DNA of 50,516 nucleotides from Anaerolinea sp. (GTDB taxonomy: Bacteria > Chloroflexota > Anaerolineae > Anaerolineales > Anaerolineaceae): the NCBI GenBank assembly GCA_013824865.1, contig PNON01000011.1, positions 1 to 50,516 on the forward strand. The letters are read 5' to 3'. Within the stretch, counting starts at the first letter, position 1. Every line of letters starts with the position of its first letter. The notes beneath the pieces were generated by a model. It did no database searches and was not told where the DNA came from. It was given only the letters and a program-made list of their open reading frames with translations. A program made the position numbers and the translations under genes. Below, in pieces: positions 39,593-49,500 of this stretch.

Positions 39593-40942
39593 CTATTTTT
39601 CTTCCTGTTGGGATACTTCGGGTTGTGTCGTTTGCCCCCGCGCTTCCATCCACTCGCGGATCTGCTTTTCATACCCCTGGTCTGATGGTTCATAAAATTT
39701 CACGCCCTGGTAATTATCTGGCAAGTATTGTTGGGGTACAAAGTGCTCGGTGAAATCATGCGGATACTGGTATCCCTTGCCATGCCCCATGGCAGCCCCG
39801 TCCCGATTGGCATCCATCAGGTGTGTAGGTACGCTGCCAGCTCCATCCCGGTTTATCAGCTCCAGCGCTTGGAAATAAGCGCCAATCGTGTTGGATTTGG
39901 GAGCAGTCGCCAGGTAAAGCGTGGCCTCTGCCAGTGGATAGATTCCTTCTGGCAGTCCGATACGATCAAAGGCGCTGGCTGCTGCGGTGACCACCACCAA
40001 CGCGTTGGGGTCTGCCAGACCGATATCTTCGCCAGCCAGGACGATCAGCCGGCGCAGGATGAAACGCGGATCTTCACCCGCATTCACCATTTTCGCCAGC
40101 CAGAAGAGCGCCGCGTCCGGGTCCGAGCCGCGCACTGATTTGATAAAAGCGGAGATGGTGTCATAATGAGCGTCTCCATCCTTGTCATACAACACTGCCA
40201 GTTGTTGGATCGACTCCTGGGCAACTTCCAATGTCACCTGGATGTTACCCAACGCATCTGGCGGTGTGGAAAACACAGCTAGTTCCAGCGCGTTTAATGC
40301 ATTGCGAGCATCTCCACCAGCCGAGTGCTTCAGGTGGTTCAATGCATCCTCCCACAGTTTGACAGGCAGCTTGCCCAAGCCGCGCTCTTCATCCATCACC
40401 GCACATTTCAGGATCTGGGCAATGTAAGCCTCTTCCAATGGTTTTAACTGAAATACCCGGCTGCGTGATACCAGGGCTTTGATCACCTCGAAATACGGGT
40501 TTTCAGTGGTGGCGCCGATGAGTGTCAATATGCCGCTTTCCACGTGCGGTAGCAGGGCATCCTGCTGGGCTTTATTCCAGCGATGCACTTCATCCACAAA
40601 CAAAATTGTGCGTAAGTTATAAAGCTTGCGCCGCTCCTGCGCCTCGGCAATCACCCGGCGCAGTTCTGCTACGCCTGCCAGTACTGCCGATATGGTTTCA
40701 AAATGGCTTTTCGTACTCAGAGCAATCACCCGCGCCAGGGTGGTTTTGCCCGTTCCTGGTGGACCCCACAGGATGATGGAAGAGAATAACCTGTCTGCCT
40801 GAATGGCGCGCCGCAGCAGCTTCCCTTCACCAATAATATGATCCTGACCAAGGATTTCATCCAGGGACTGAGGACGCATGCGGGCAGCCAGGGGCGCTTC
40901 ATGCCTGAGACGCTCATCCATTGTGTAGTCAAATAGGTCCAT
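39593..40942 (-). CDS. rarA: Replication-associated recombination protein A (MgsA/RarA AAA ATPase)
   Basis: The 449-residue protein has LAARMRPQSLDEILGQDHI at the start, Walker A GPPGTGKTT (60-68), Walker B ILFVDEVHRW (about 111-120) and GATTENPYFEV. The C-terminal MgsA half contains SAFIKSVRGSDPDAALFWLA. This length and order are those of RarA, a clamp-loader relative that acts at stalled replication forks. It is a single-copy housekeeping gene here. Its neighbours suggest no special operon. Confidence 0.95.
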   Translation of the reverse strand: MDLFDYTMDERLRHEAPLAARMRPQSLDEILGQDHIIGEGKLLRRAIQADRLFSSIILWGPPGTGKTTLARVIALSTKSHFETISAVLAGVAELRRVIAEAQERRKLYNLRTILFVDEVHRWNKAQQDALLPHVESGILTLIGATTENPYFEVIKALVSRSRVFQLKPLEEAYIAQILKCAVMDEERGLGKLPVKLWEDALNHLKHSAGGDARNALNALELAVFSTPPDALGNIQVTLEVAQESIQQLAVLYDKDGDAHYDTISAFIKSVRGSDPDAALFWLAKMVNAGEDPRFILRRLIVLAGEDIGLADPNALVVVTAAASAFDRIGLPEGIYPLAEATLYLATAPKSNTIGAYFQALELINRDGAGSVPTHLMDANRDGAAMGHGKGYQYPHDFTEHFVPQQYLPDNYQGVKFYEPSDQGYEKQIREWMEARGQTTQPEVSQQEEK

Positions 40943-41074
40943 CTGGTAACCTCAAATAAATTCTATGCAGGTTGGTCAGGCATTTGGCAGAAATGCCTCT
41001 CCGGAAGATGAACTCAATTATCCAAAGAAAATCACCGGATTGCCATTAAACAAATAGGCAATGGATCCATCGCT

Positions 41075-42280
41075 CTATTTTTTCAGTCGTTTGATTGTTC
41101 GCTTCCAGGCTTTGGTTGGATTGACTGGTTTGCTGAGGCGATCTTCTTCTTTACTTACATTGAAAGCCAGGTTTTCAATTAAAATGGAGATCGCTTCCAT
41201 AGGTTTGTTTTGCAGGAAAGGTTGGCCAAAATTAATTGCATCTACTGTTATCCACGGAACAAAAGGCAATGTAACCCTTACCGGGTGATGCAGCGCTGCT
41301 TCAATATTCTTTTTAACCAAACCATTTTTTTCAAAAGTCCAGTTTAAGATCAAGCGTACTTTTTCCATGTTATAACCGAGCTTCTTATATGTCTCCAGTG
41401 TCGCTGCAGCTGCACGAACGGAAACCATTTCTGGTGATGTGACAACAAGAATCTCATCAGCCACGTCCAGAGTCGTGTATGCTATCTCCCGAAAATCATG
41501 GGGGAGATCTACCACAATATAATCATAGGTCTTTCGAAGAAGGTTAAAGCACGCCTCATAGTGTTTGGGTGTGAGCAAGTCAGCATCCGGAGGGAACGAT
41601 GGCGCGGCAATAAAATCAACGCCGCTATCATGATGATGGACAATGCTATGGAGGGTATATATATCTATCGCTTCAGGCGTATTTGCAGCAATATCTGCCC
41701 ACGAATGGCGTAATGCAGTATTGAACATTAATGCCACCTGACCGGAGGTGAGGACAAGATCGAGGAGTATGGTGGGGCGATTCCATAAACCATATAGCGC
41801 AACAGCAAGATTAACAGCCAACGTCGTGTTACCAATTCCCCCACGCAAATTATGCACAGCTATTACATGGCTTTTACCTGCTTCAGATTTTGTAACCTCT
41901 TGCTGTCCAGCATCAGCTTTCCGCAATAAATTACGGACATGCTCTGCGAGTTCCTGGGGAACAAAGGGTTTAACCAGGTAATCATCAGCACCGGAATCAA
42001 AGCCTGAGAGCTTCTCCTCCAGGTTTGATTGAGAAATAAGCAGCAAGATCGGCAATTGGGCGAATATGGATTCTTCTCGCAATCGTCGAACAGCCGCATA
42101 TCCATCCTCATTTGGCAGCATGACATCAAAAATAATGAGGTTGGGGGTTATTCCGCTTGTTTGCGCAATCCATTGTGAGCCATCACTGATGAAGATAAGT
42201 TCATGCCCTTCTGACTTAAGTGCATGTTCGATCATCGCTTGATAGATTTTGTCAGCTTCATAAACGAGGATACAGGCCAT
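41075..42280 (-). CDS. Response-regulator receiver fused to CpaE/ParA-like ATPase
   Basis: The 401-residue protein has a receiver domain (1-118) with phospho-acceptor D52 (LIIFDVMLPNEDGY), S83 and K104 (YLVKPF). The second domain (about 138-380) is of the MinD/ParA type but its P-loop reads RGGIGNTT (146-153): the usual Lys is Asn151, as in CpaE/TadZ-like atypical members. Later motifs DYIVVDLPHDF and VVTSPEM are kept. CpaE-like proteins mark pili assembly sites; no pilus genes are seen here. It follows the PAS gene by 40 bases and may be its partner. Confidence 0.88.
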   Translation of the reverse strand: MACILVYEADKIYQAMIEHALKSEGHELIFISDGSQWIAQTSGITPNLIIFDVMLPNEDGYAAVRRLREESIFAQLPILLLISQSNLEEKLSGFDSGADDYLVKPFVPQELAEHVRNLLRKADAGQQEVTKSEAGKSHVIAVHNLRGGIGNTTLAVNLAVALYGLWNRPTILLDLVLTSGQVALMFNTALRHSWADIAANTPEAIDIYTLHSIVHHHDSGVDFIAAPSFPPDADLLTPKHYEACFNLLRKTYDYIVVDLPHDFREIAYTTLDVADEILVVTSPEMVSVRAAAATLETYKKLGYNMEKVRLILNWTFEKNGLVKKNIEAALHHPVRVTLPFVPWITVDAINFGQPFLQNKPMEAISILIENLAFNVSKEEDRLSKPVNPTKAWKRTIKRLKK

Positions 42281-42320
42281 TATTACTCCGACTTAATTTA
42301 CCCTAATCATTGACGCCTTG

Positions 42321-43682
42321 TTAATCTTCGATCGATTGATAAAATCTAATTAACCTGCCAACTTCGAATTTCATACGGTTAATCATATCAGGGATTCCTT
42401 CGAGAGATTTTGCTGTTACCTGTGTTTCTATTTTTTCCGCCAATCGCATTAAGTCCTCAGCAGAGAAATTGGCGGAAGTAGCTTTCAAGCTATTTGCAAT
42501 CCGGATGATGCCATCATTGTTATTCCCTAACAAGGCTTTTTCCAATGAGTTAATCCTCCAAGGCAAGTCCGCAATAAATTCATTCAGGACTGTTTTGAAA
42601 AATCCAACATCATTGCTAAACCGTGGTAAAGCTGTGAGCATGTCAATCGGAGAAGATTCCAGCCGCCCATCTTCTGAAGCAGCCCCGCTCTGCGGCAAAT
42701 CACTCATATCACGGAATAGTAGGAATGAGCCAATTGACCGATTACCGGCACGGACAGGTATCCCGAATATCTCCACCATAATCCTTTTTCCATTATTTTT
42801 ATTCCGTATCGCGGAATAATGAATTTTTACTCCCTCTGCCAGACTCTCCATAAGCTTTTTAGCTTCATCCAGGTGCTCACTGCTGGTGATCATCGGGTCC
42901 ACATTTTTGCCTACAATCTCTCGTGGTTTGTAGCCAAAAAGCCTGGTAAAGGCTGAATTACAGGCAAATATTTTTTGCTGGTTATCCAAAATCAGTAAGG
43001 CATCCGGAGTATTGCTCACGAGAGCTTCAAGATACTCTCTCTGTCCGATCATTTCAGGGCTGCTCTTCGTCTGTTCGGTAATATCCCGAATAATGTATAT
43101 AATTCCTGTCTCCGCATTATCCAGCGTAACTTGGCTGGCTGTAATGTAATAATACCCTGGTAGTTTCTGTAATCTTAAGGTTTGGTTGATAACCGGGGGA
43201 TTCCCATTCATATCTGTGTAGACTTCGCTAAACTTTTGCCCCAGCAGGGTCAAATATGTTTCATTAATTGCTTTAATGGCTGCATTGTTGCACCGCAGAA
43301 TAACATCATTTTGGTCAGTTAATACAATTACATCGCTTACTGCGTCAAAAATCAACTCCCAGGTTCGTTTTGCATTTCCAATTTTCTTCTCTATTTCCTT
43401 TTGGACATCTACCATCCATTTTGAATCATCCACCTGTTTCTGTAACTCGTTATTACTCACACTCAGCTTTTCTTGCAGATCCCGGATCGATTTATATTTG
43501 CTATCTGCCAAACGGCCAAGGATATAACCTGAAATTGTGTTCAAACAGAGAATCGCAGCATAATACCAATCGGGTGTTTCAGGCGAAACAAATTCCAGGG
43601 TAATGGCTAACACCAGACTTATGATAACCCCAGTCATGGCGTAAATGGATGTCATTTTTCGATACGGCTGGCTATTTGTCAT
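42321..43682 (-). CDS. Membrane PAS sensor with C-terminal Hpt-like domain lacking histidine
   Basis: The 453-residue protein has two membrane helices (about 12-31 and 38-58), a coiled linker, two PAS domains (about 110-210 and 215-330) and a helical C-terminus. It has no histidine kinase domain. The last part reads GIIRIANSLKATSANFSAED, aligning with the Hpt motif AHxLKGSAxNxGA but with Asn in place of the phosphorylated His. It would sense a signal by PAS and pass it by protein contact rather than phosphotransfer. The next gene downstream encodes a receiver protein. A TATAAT lies about 40 bases before its ATG. Confidence 0.82.
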   Translation of the reverse strand: MTNSQPYRKMTSIYAMTGVIISLVLAITLEFVSPETPDWYYAAILCLNTISGYILGRLADSKYKSIRDLQEKLSVSNNELQKQVDDSKWMVDVQKEIEKKIGNAKRTWELIFDAVSDVIVLTDQNDVILRCNNAAIKAINETYLTLLGQKFSEVYTDMNGNPPVINQTLRLQKLPGYYYITASQVTLDNAETGIIYIIRDITEQTKSSPEMIGQREYLEALVSNTPDALLILDNQQKIFACNSAFTRLFGYKPREIVGKNVDPMITSSEHLDEAKKLMESLAEGVKIHYSAIRNKNNGKRIMVEIFGIPVRAGNRSIGSFLLFRDMSDLPQSGAASEDGRLESSPIDMLTALPRFSNDVGFFKTVLNEFIADLPWRINSLEKALLGNNNDGIIRIANSLKATSANFSAEDLMRLAEKIETQVTAKSLEGIPDMINRMKFEVGRLIRFYQSIED

Positions 43683-43744
43683 GACTCACTTCGCATCTCA
43701 AAATATGAACTCTAATGTATTATTATAGCGCATGCTTACGCCTG

Positions 43745-44611
43745 TTACATATCGGAACCATCACGGAATCTATTGTCATTGTTGTTATGTGAAATCGGAC
43801 TGCCCTCAAGTTGCAGCGCGTACTGCGAGAGGTCTTCAACCGTCTCGGGGAACTTCATTTTCATTTTTTCAAGGGTTTCCACCAGGATGGTGGAGATCAG
43901 ATAGTTACGATACCAGTTTCGATTTGCTGGGATCACATACCATGGAGCCCAGGGAGTGCTGGTCTTGGACAGCACATCCTCAAAAGCCTGCACATACTGC
44001 TTCCATAATTTGCGTTCTTCCAGGTCGCCCGGGTTGAATTTCCAGCGTTTCGCTGGGTCATTAATCCGCTCCAGCAGCCGTTTCCTCTGCTCCTCCTGGT
44101 CAATATGCAAATAGAATTTCAGGATGGTTGTACCTTCATCGCTCAGCATACGCTCAAAATCGCGGATGTGTTGGAAACGCTTCTTCCAGGTCTTTTCCAG
44201 CGTCAGATTGTGCACCCGCACCACCAGCACCTCTTCGTAATGACTGCGGTTAAAGATAACGATTTCTCCCTTGCCTGGAGTATGTTTGTGGATGCGCCAC
44301 AGGTAATCGTGATCCAGCTCTTCCGGGGTGGGGGCCTTGAAGCTGGCTACCTTCACACCCTGCGGGTTCACCCCGTCGAATACGCTGCAGATCACGCCAT
44401 CTTTACCACCTGTATCCAAGGCCTGGATGACGATCAGCACCCGCTGCTTGTGCTCTGCATAGAGCATCTCTTGCAACTCTTCCAGCTTTTTATTTAATTT
44501 TTCGGTGGCAGCCATTCCCTCTTTCTTGCTGCCCATAAACTGCGCTGTTTCATTCGCATCCCACTCGGAAAGGTCAACCCTGGTATTCGGTCTTATCCGG
44601 TATTCCTTCAT
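43745..44611 (-). CDS. ppk2: Polyphosphate kinase 2 family protein
   Basis: The 288-residue protein has Walker A DTGGKDG (66-72), Walker B FNRSHYEEVLVVRVH (about 119-133) and the lid-type basic part with NDPAKRWKFNPGD. These are the signs of PPK2 (class I/III), which phosphorylates nucleotides with polyphosphate. GGAGG lies upstream of the ATG. It is the first gene of a leftward group with the PAS and receiver genes, though the 62-base gap with a TATAAT suggests a separate promoter for those. Confidence 0.93.
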   Translation of the reverse strand: MKEYRIRPNTRVDLSEWDANETAQFMGSKKEGMAATEKLNKKLEELQEMLYAEHKQRVLIVIQALDTGGKDGVICSVFDGVNPQGVKVASFKAPTPEELDHDYLWRIHKHTPGKGEIVIFNRSHYEEVLVVRVHNLTLEKTWKKRFQHIRDFERMLSDEGTTILKFYLHIDQEEQRKRLLERINDPAKRWKFNPGDLEERKLWKQYVQAFEDVLSKTSTPWAPWYVIPANRNWYRNYLISTILVETLEKMKMKFPETVEDLSQYALQLEGSPISHNNNDNRFRDGSDM

Positions 44612-44663
44612 GGATACCTCCGCCTTTTGCTATTAATAATTGATTATTAATTATACATCCCCA

Positions 44664-44749
44664 GAGGGATACATCCCTCATCCACATTTTTTCATAGTGA
44701 GGGATACATCCCTCATCCACATTTTTTCATAGTGAGGGATACATCCCTC
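44664..44749. repeat. Tandem repeat with three GAGGGATACATCCCTC palindromes
   Basis: The 16-bp palindrome occurs at 44664, 44699 and 44734, exactly 35 bp apart, with identical 19-bp spacers (ATCCACATTTTTTCATAGT). It lies between the divergent ppk2 and DsbA-like genes. It may be a multi-site operator or a duplicated terminator-like element, as each palindrome is followed by a T run. The rest of the 44612-44942 gap holds an AT-rich stretch and a promoter, and no gene. Confidence 0.85.
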
Positions 44750-44877
44750 TTACTCTACATTTTTCACCTCAGCAGTAGATTACGGAAGGTACCAAATTTA
44801 TGGTAAGACTCATTTTCCATTCTAATAAACGCATTTACAGTTTCGCTTAACTCCCACTCTAGATATTGTGCAAATGT

Positions 44878-44905
44878 TTGAACTTCCTCCACAAAAAGGT
44901 ATAAT
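44878..44905 (+). promoter_or_regulatory. Promoter of the DsbA-like gene
   Basis: TTGAAC (44878-44883), 16-bp spacer, TATAAT (44900-44905). It is 37 bases before the ATG at 44943, which has GGAGG. Confidence 0.6.
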
Positions 44906-44942
44906 TTTTTCATTCAGTTGTAATAACCATCGGAGGTCAATT

Positions 44943-46469
44943 ATGACAAAAAGGTTATCTTCCAGCCGCGAGGCTGCTCACTCTCAGCCAATATTACCCT
45001 GGGTGCTTGGCATCCTGGCCGGGATGGTCATCACGGTGGCGTTGATCTCCGTGGGTGTCCTGTTGGGGCCGCGCATCAGCCAGGTTTTTAATCCCCAGCC
45101 ACCCGCGGAATCCGCACCGGCAGCAGCGCAGGCTGCCAACCCAACTTCAGCGGTGATTAATAACACCGCTGTCCCCGCGCCTGCCAGTTCAAACGCCGGC
45201 GGAAACATTCTCTACCCCGATCTGGTCTTCCCGCCTGCCATCAACCGTCCAAATGTTAAAGCCAACAGCATGGGCGCTGACGATGCCCCGGTGTTGGTGG
45301 AAAATATCTCCAATTTTCAATGTGTGCATTGCACCACTTTCACCGTGGGCGATATACTCGGAACCGCTGGCGCCAAGATCACCGAATCAAAGATCTTTTC
45401 AGATTACGTGGCCACCGGGAAAGTCCGCTTCAAGTACATCACCTATTCCTGGACGCCAGATCAACAGTTTGCCCCGGAAGAAGGCGCTTACTGCGCGGGT
45501 GACCAGGGAAAATTCTTTGAATACCGCGACCTAGTCTTTCTAAACAAGGACAATGCCAAAATTGGCGGTTTGACCAAGGAGAACCTGGTGCTTTTCGCCA
45601 ATGCCCTGAATCTGGATATGGCTGCCTTTAACGAATGTTTTGATACCCATAAATACTTTTATAAAATTGAAGAAGATATGACCTATGCTAAAAACGCGGG
45701 GCTGACCGGCACGCCCTCCTTCATCGTAAATGGCAAGATGGTCTTCTCCGCCGCGCTGGTGAGCACCATAGAAAGTGAACTGGCCAGGCTGCAGGGGGGG
45801 AACGCGAATAGCGTCCAGGCCTCTGCGCCCACCAATACCCCAGCTCTGGCGCCTGCTTCCTCCCAGGAACTGGTGATCCAACCCGTGGACAAGACGAAAA
45901 TCATCATTCCAGCTGTTGTGGAGCGGGTCAAAGTTAAAGATGACGGCATGGGCGACCCGAATGCAAAAGTCAATGTTGAGTATTTTGCCTACTTTGGCTG
46001 CAGCATTTGCGCTGCCTTTACCACCGGCGGCAGTGACTCTGGCTCAAGTGATGGCGTATTTGAGACAGTCCTCTCGAAAACCTATGTGCCAGAGGGTAAA
46101 GTGTATTACCGCTATGTCCCCTTTTCCTGGGATCCGCAGAGCAACTTTTCACCAGAAGAGGCAGTGTATTGCGCCATGGACCAGGGGAAATTCTGGGAAT
46201 ATCGCGATCTGGTGTTTGTTAACCGCAGCAATTCAGCCATTGGCGGACTCACCCCCAGCAGCCTGACTGCCTTTGCTGAGATTCTCGGTTTGAATATGGA
46301 CAAGTTTAATGACTGCTTCAAAAGTCAGAAATATCATCAACAGGTGATTGATAATGTGGCTTATGCCACAGCATCTGGCCCACTTAACACACTGTACTTC
46401 CTGGTGAACGGGAAGGTGGTTTCTGAAGCCAAACTGGTGGAAACGATTGAGCAGGAACTGGCAAAATAA
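44943..46469 (+). CDS. Membrane-anchored protein with two DsbA-like thioredoxin domains
   Basis: The 508-residue protein has a signal-anchor (about residues 18-41), a Pro/Ala linker and two copies of a DsbA/thioredoxin_4-like domain. The first has CVHC in NFQCVHCTTF and a cis-Pro loop GTPSFIVNG. The second has CSIC in YFGCSICAAF, but its cis-Pro loop reads NTLYFLVNG without Pro. The domains share PEEAxYCAxDQGKFxEYRDLVF. It probably handles disulfides outside the membrane. GGAGG precedes the ATG at 44943; longer frames upstream lack support. Confidence 0.87.
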   Translation: MTKRLSSSREAAHSQPILPWVLGILAGMVITVALISVGVLLGPRISQVFNPQPPAESAPAAAQAANPTSAVINNTAVPAPASSNAGGNILYPDLVFPPAINRPNVKANSMGADDAPVLVENISNFQCVHCTTFTVGDILGTAGAKITESKIFSDYVATGKVRFKYITYSWTPDQQFAPEEGAYCAGDQGKFFEYRDLVFLNKDNAKIGGLTKENLVLFANALNLDMAAFNECFDTHKYFYKIEEDMTYAKNAGLTGTPSFIVNGKMVFSAALVSTIESELARLQGGNANSVQASAPTNTPALAPASSQELVIQPVDKTKIIIPAVVERVKVKDDGMGDPNAKVNVEYFAYFGCSICAAFTTGGSDSGSSDGVFETVLSKTYVPEGKVYYRYVPFSWDPQSNFSPEEAVYCAMDQGKFWEYRDLVFVNRSNSAIGGLTPSSLTAFAEILGLNMDKFNDCFKSQKYHQQVIDNVAYATASGPLNTLYFLVNGKVVSEAKLVETIEQELAK

Positions 46470-46510
46470 AACAACCAGGTAATTACCCACCACCATTTTA
46501 TGGATAAATA

Positions 46511-46538
46511 AAATCCCCACCCTTGCGGGTGGGGATTT
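46511..46538. terminator. Bidirectional terminator between convergent genes
   Basis: AAATCCCCACCC-TTGC-GGGTGGGGATTT, a perfect 12-bp stem, 42 bases after the DsbA-like stop and 20 bases before the end of the leftward gene. A and T ends on both sides let it act for both strands. Confidence 0.9.
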
Positions 46539-46557
46539 GCGTTGTTGCACTACATGC

Positions 46558-49500
46558 TTACTCGATCGGCCTCTTGGGCAGGATCACCAGTACCGGCTTG
46601 TTGCTGTCGGTGTTGGTATCGTTGCCCAGTTGACCCCAGGTGTTGTCACCCCAGCACATGGCGTTGCCGTCTGGCATCATCACACAGGTGTGATGCGCGC
46701 CCACGCCCAGCGCGGTGATTGGACCCAGTTCCACAACTGCCTTCGCGCCAGTGCTGTCTTCATTCGTGCCGTCTCCCAGTTCGCCATTGGGGTTCTTGCC
46801 CCAGCAGCTTACCAGTTGGCCGCTGTCCACGTCGCAGCTGTGTTCCTGTCCAGCTCCCACCGCGATGGCATCCGCTACATCCGCCACTTCCACGGGTTTG
46901 CCGTCTTCACCCCAGCAGAACACCTTACCATTCAGCCCGGCCGCGCAGCCGCCAGCCGCAAACCGGTTGCCAGAGATGTTGAGCACGTCAGTCAATCCTT
47001 CTATGCCCACACCCTTCTTTCCGGTCCACAGGGATACCACACCACCACTCTCAGCGACCAGGTGATCCATGCCGCCTGAGATCTGGGCTGGCAGGGTCTC
47101 GAACTCTGATTTCACAGGCTTGGACTGGTTCTCCGTGGTGCCATCATTCAACTGGCCGGCGCCATTCTCGCCCCAGCACCAGATGCTGCCATCTTCCATG
47201 TTCGCGCAGGTGAAATTCTCACCCGCGGTGATGTCGGTGGCCAGCCCTGGCAGGTCCATCACCTGGACAGGTATGTTGCTATTCGCATTCGTGCCGTCTC
47301 CAAGTTGTCCAGAGCCGTTATCCCCCCAGCACCACACGCTGCCGTCATTCTTCAACGCGCAGTTGTGGTTGGCGCCTATTGCCAGCCGGAACACGCTGTC
47401 CAGTTCACTCACGAACACCGGTACGTCGCTATCTGCGTAGCTGCCATCCCCCAGCTGGCCAGCGCTGTTCAAGCCCCAGCAGATCACCATGCCTTCGGCG
47501 GTGGTCATGCAGCTGTGGCCAACGCCGCTGCCAATTAATGTTCCACCGGTCACCGGGATGATGCCGCCAACTGCCAGTGGTGGTTCATCATCGCCATCGC
47601 AGGCGTCGCCGATGCCGTCAACATCTGTATCTGTCTGGGCCGGGTTAAATGTCACCGGGCAGTTATCTACACAACCCATCACACCATCCTGGTCAACATC
47701 TGTATCGGCCACACCGCAGCCGCAGGTTCCTGGAGCTACCTTGTTGGCATCCAGCGGACAACCATCATTGCAGTCGGCTGTGCCATCCTGGTCAGTATCC
47801 ACATCAGATACACCGCAGCCGCAGGTTCCTGGAGCTAACTTGTTGGCATCCAGCGGACAACCATCATTGCAGTCGGCTGTGCCATCCTGGTCAGTGTCCA
47901 CATCAGATACACCGCAGCCGCAGATTCCGGGAGCTAACTTGTTGGCATCCAGCGGACAACCATCATTGCAGTCTGCCGTGCCATCCTGGTCAGTGTCCAC
48001 ATCAGATACACCGCAGCCGCAGGTTCCTGGAGCTAACTTGTTGGCATCCAGCGGACAACCATCATTGCAGTCTGCCGTGCCATCCTGGTCAGTGTCCACA
48101 TCAGATACACCGCAGCCGCAGGTTCCTGGAGCTACCTTGTTCGGATCGTCATCGCACAGGTCGTTGCAGTCCGGGGTGCCGTCAAGATCAGTATCCGTGT
48201 CAGCCACACCGCAGCCGCAGGTTCCTGGAGCTACCTTGTTCGGATCGTCATCGCACAGGTCGTTACAGTCCGGGGTGCCGTCAAGATCCGTGTCCACATC
48301 CGCTACACCACAACCGCAGGTTCCTGGAGCTACCTTGTTGGCGTCCAGCGGGCAGTTGTCATTGCAGTCCGCCACACCATCGCCATCCGTATCTGTATCC
48401 GCTATACCGCAGCCGCAGATGCCGGGGACTAGCTTGTTGGCATCCAGCGGACAACCATCATTGCAGTCGGCTGTACCATCCTGATCAGTGTCCACATCAG
48501 ATACACCGCAGCCGCAGATTCCGGGAGCTAGCTTGTTGGCATCCAGCGGACAACCATCATTGCAGTCGGCTGTACCATCCTGATCAGTGTCCACATCAGA
48601 TACACCGCAGCCGCAGATTCCGGGAGCTAACTTGTTGTCATCCAGCGGACAACCATCATTGCAGTCGGCCGTGCCATCCTGGTCAGTGTCCACATCAGAT
48701 ACACCGCAGCCGCAGATTCCGGGAGCTAACTTGTTTGCATCCAGCGGACAACCATCATTGCAGTCGGCCGTGCCATCCTGGTCAGTGTCCACATCAGATA
48801 CACCGCAGCCGCAGATTCCGGGCTCAAGCTTGTTGGCATCCAGCGGACAACCATCATTGCAGTCCGCAACGCCATCGCCATCACCATCCGTGTCGGCTAC
48901 ACCGCAGCCGCAAACTCCAGGTTCGAATTTGAGTGGATCAGTGTCGCAGGTCTCTTCGCAGTCAGCTTTGGCATCGCCATCCGTGTTCGTGTCGGCTACA
49001 CCGCAGCCACAGATGCCGGGATCGGTCTTGGCTGGATCGTCCGGGCATTTGTCCAGGCAGTCCGCTGTACCATCGCTATCGCTATCCGTATCTGCTACTC
49101 CACAACCGCAAACTCCAGGTTCGAATTTGAGTGGATCGGTGTCGCAGGTCTCTTCGCAGTCAGCTTTGGCATCGCCATCCGTGTTCGTGTCGGCTACTCC
49201 GCAACCGCAGATGCCAGGATCGGTCTTATATGGATCAGTCGGGCAGCCGTCAAACTCATCACAGGTGCCATCGCTATCCGTATCCAGACATTCAGGAACA
49301 ATCAGGATTGGGTCTAAGCGAATCTTGAACGGTTTATATTCTGCTCCACCTGGCTCTCCAATATTCCAGTCAGGATTCCAACCATTCAGAATCTCACAAT
49401 CCGGGTAGAGGGCAGGATCAACCAAATCCTGTGGTTGAACCCACCAACGATATTTCCAGGTGCTACCATCCAAATATTTTACAATTGGACCCTCGGGACA

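Noticed and set aside
44664-44749. Possible small CRISPR array
   Set aside because: The spacers are identical to each other and no cas genes are nearby; it is a tandem duplication.
47590-49290. Possible CRISPR array or satellite DNA
   Set aside because: The 99-bp units are a multiple of three, in frame and coding within a secreted protein.
47489-49408. Long rightward frames opposite the Cys/Asp repeats
   Set aside because: They are shadows of the 99-bp repeat array on the other strand; the leftward frame has a signal peptide and coherent domains.
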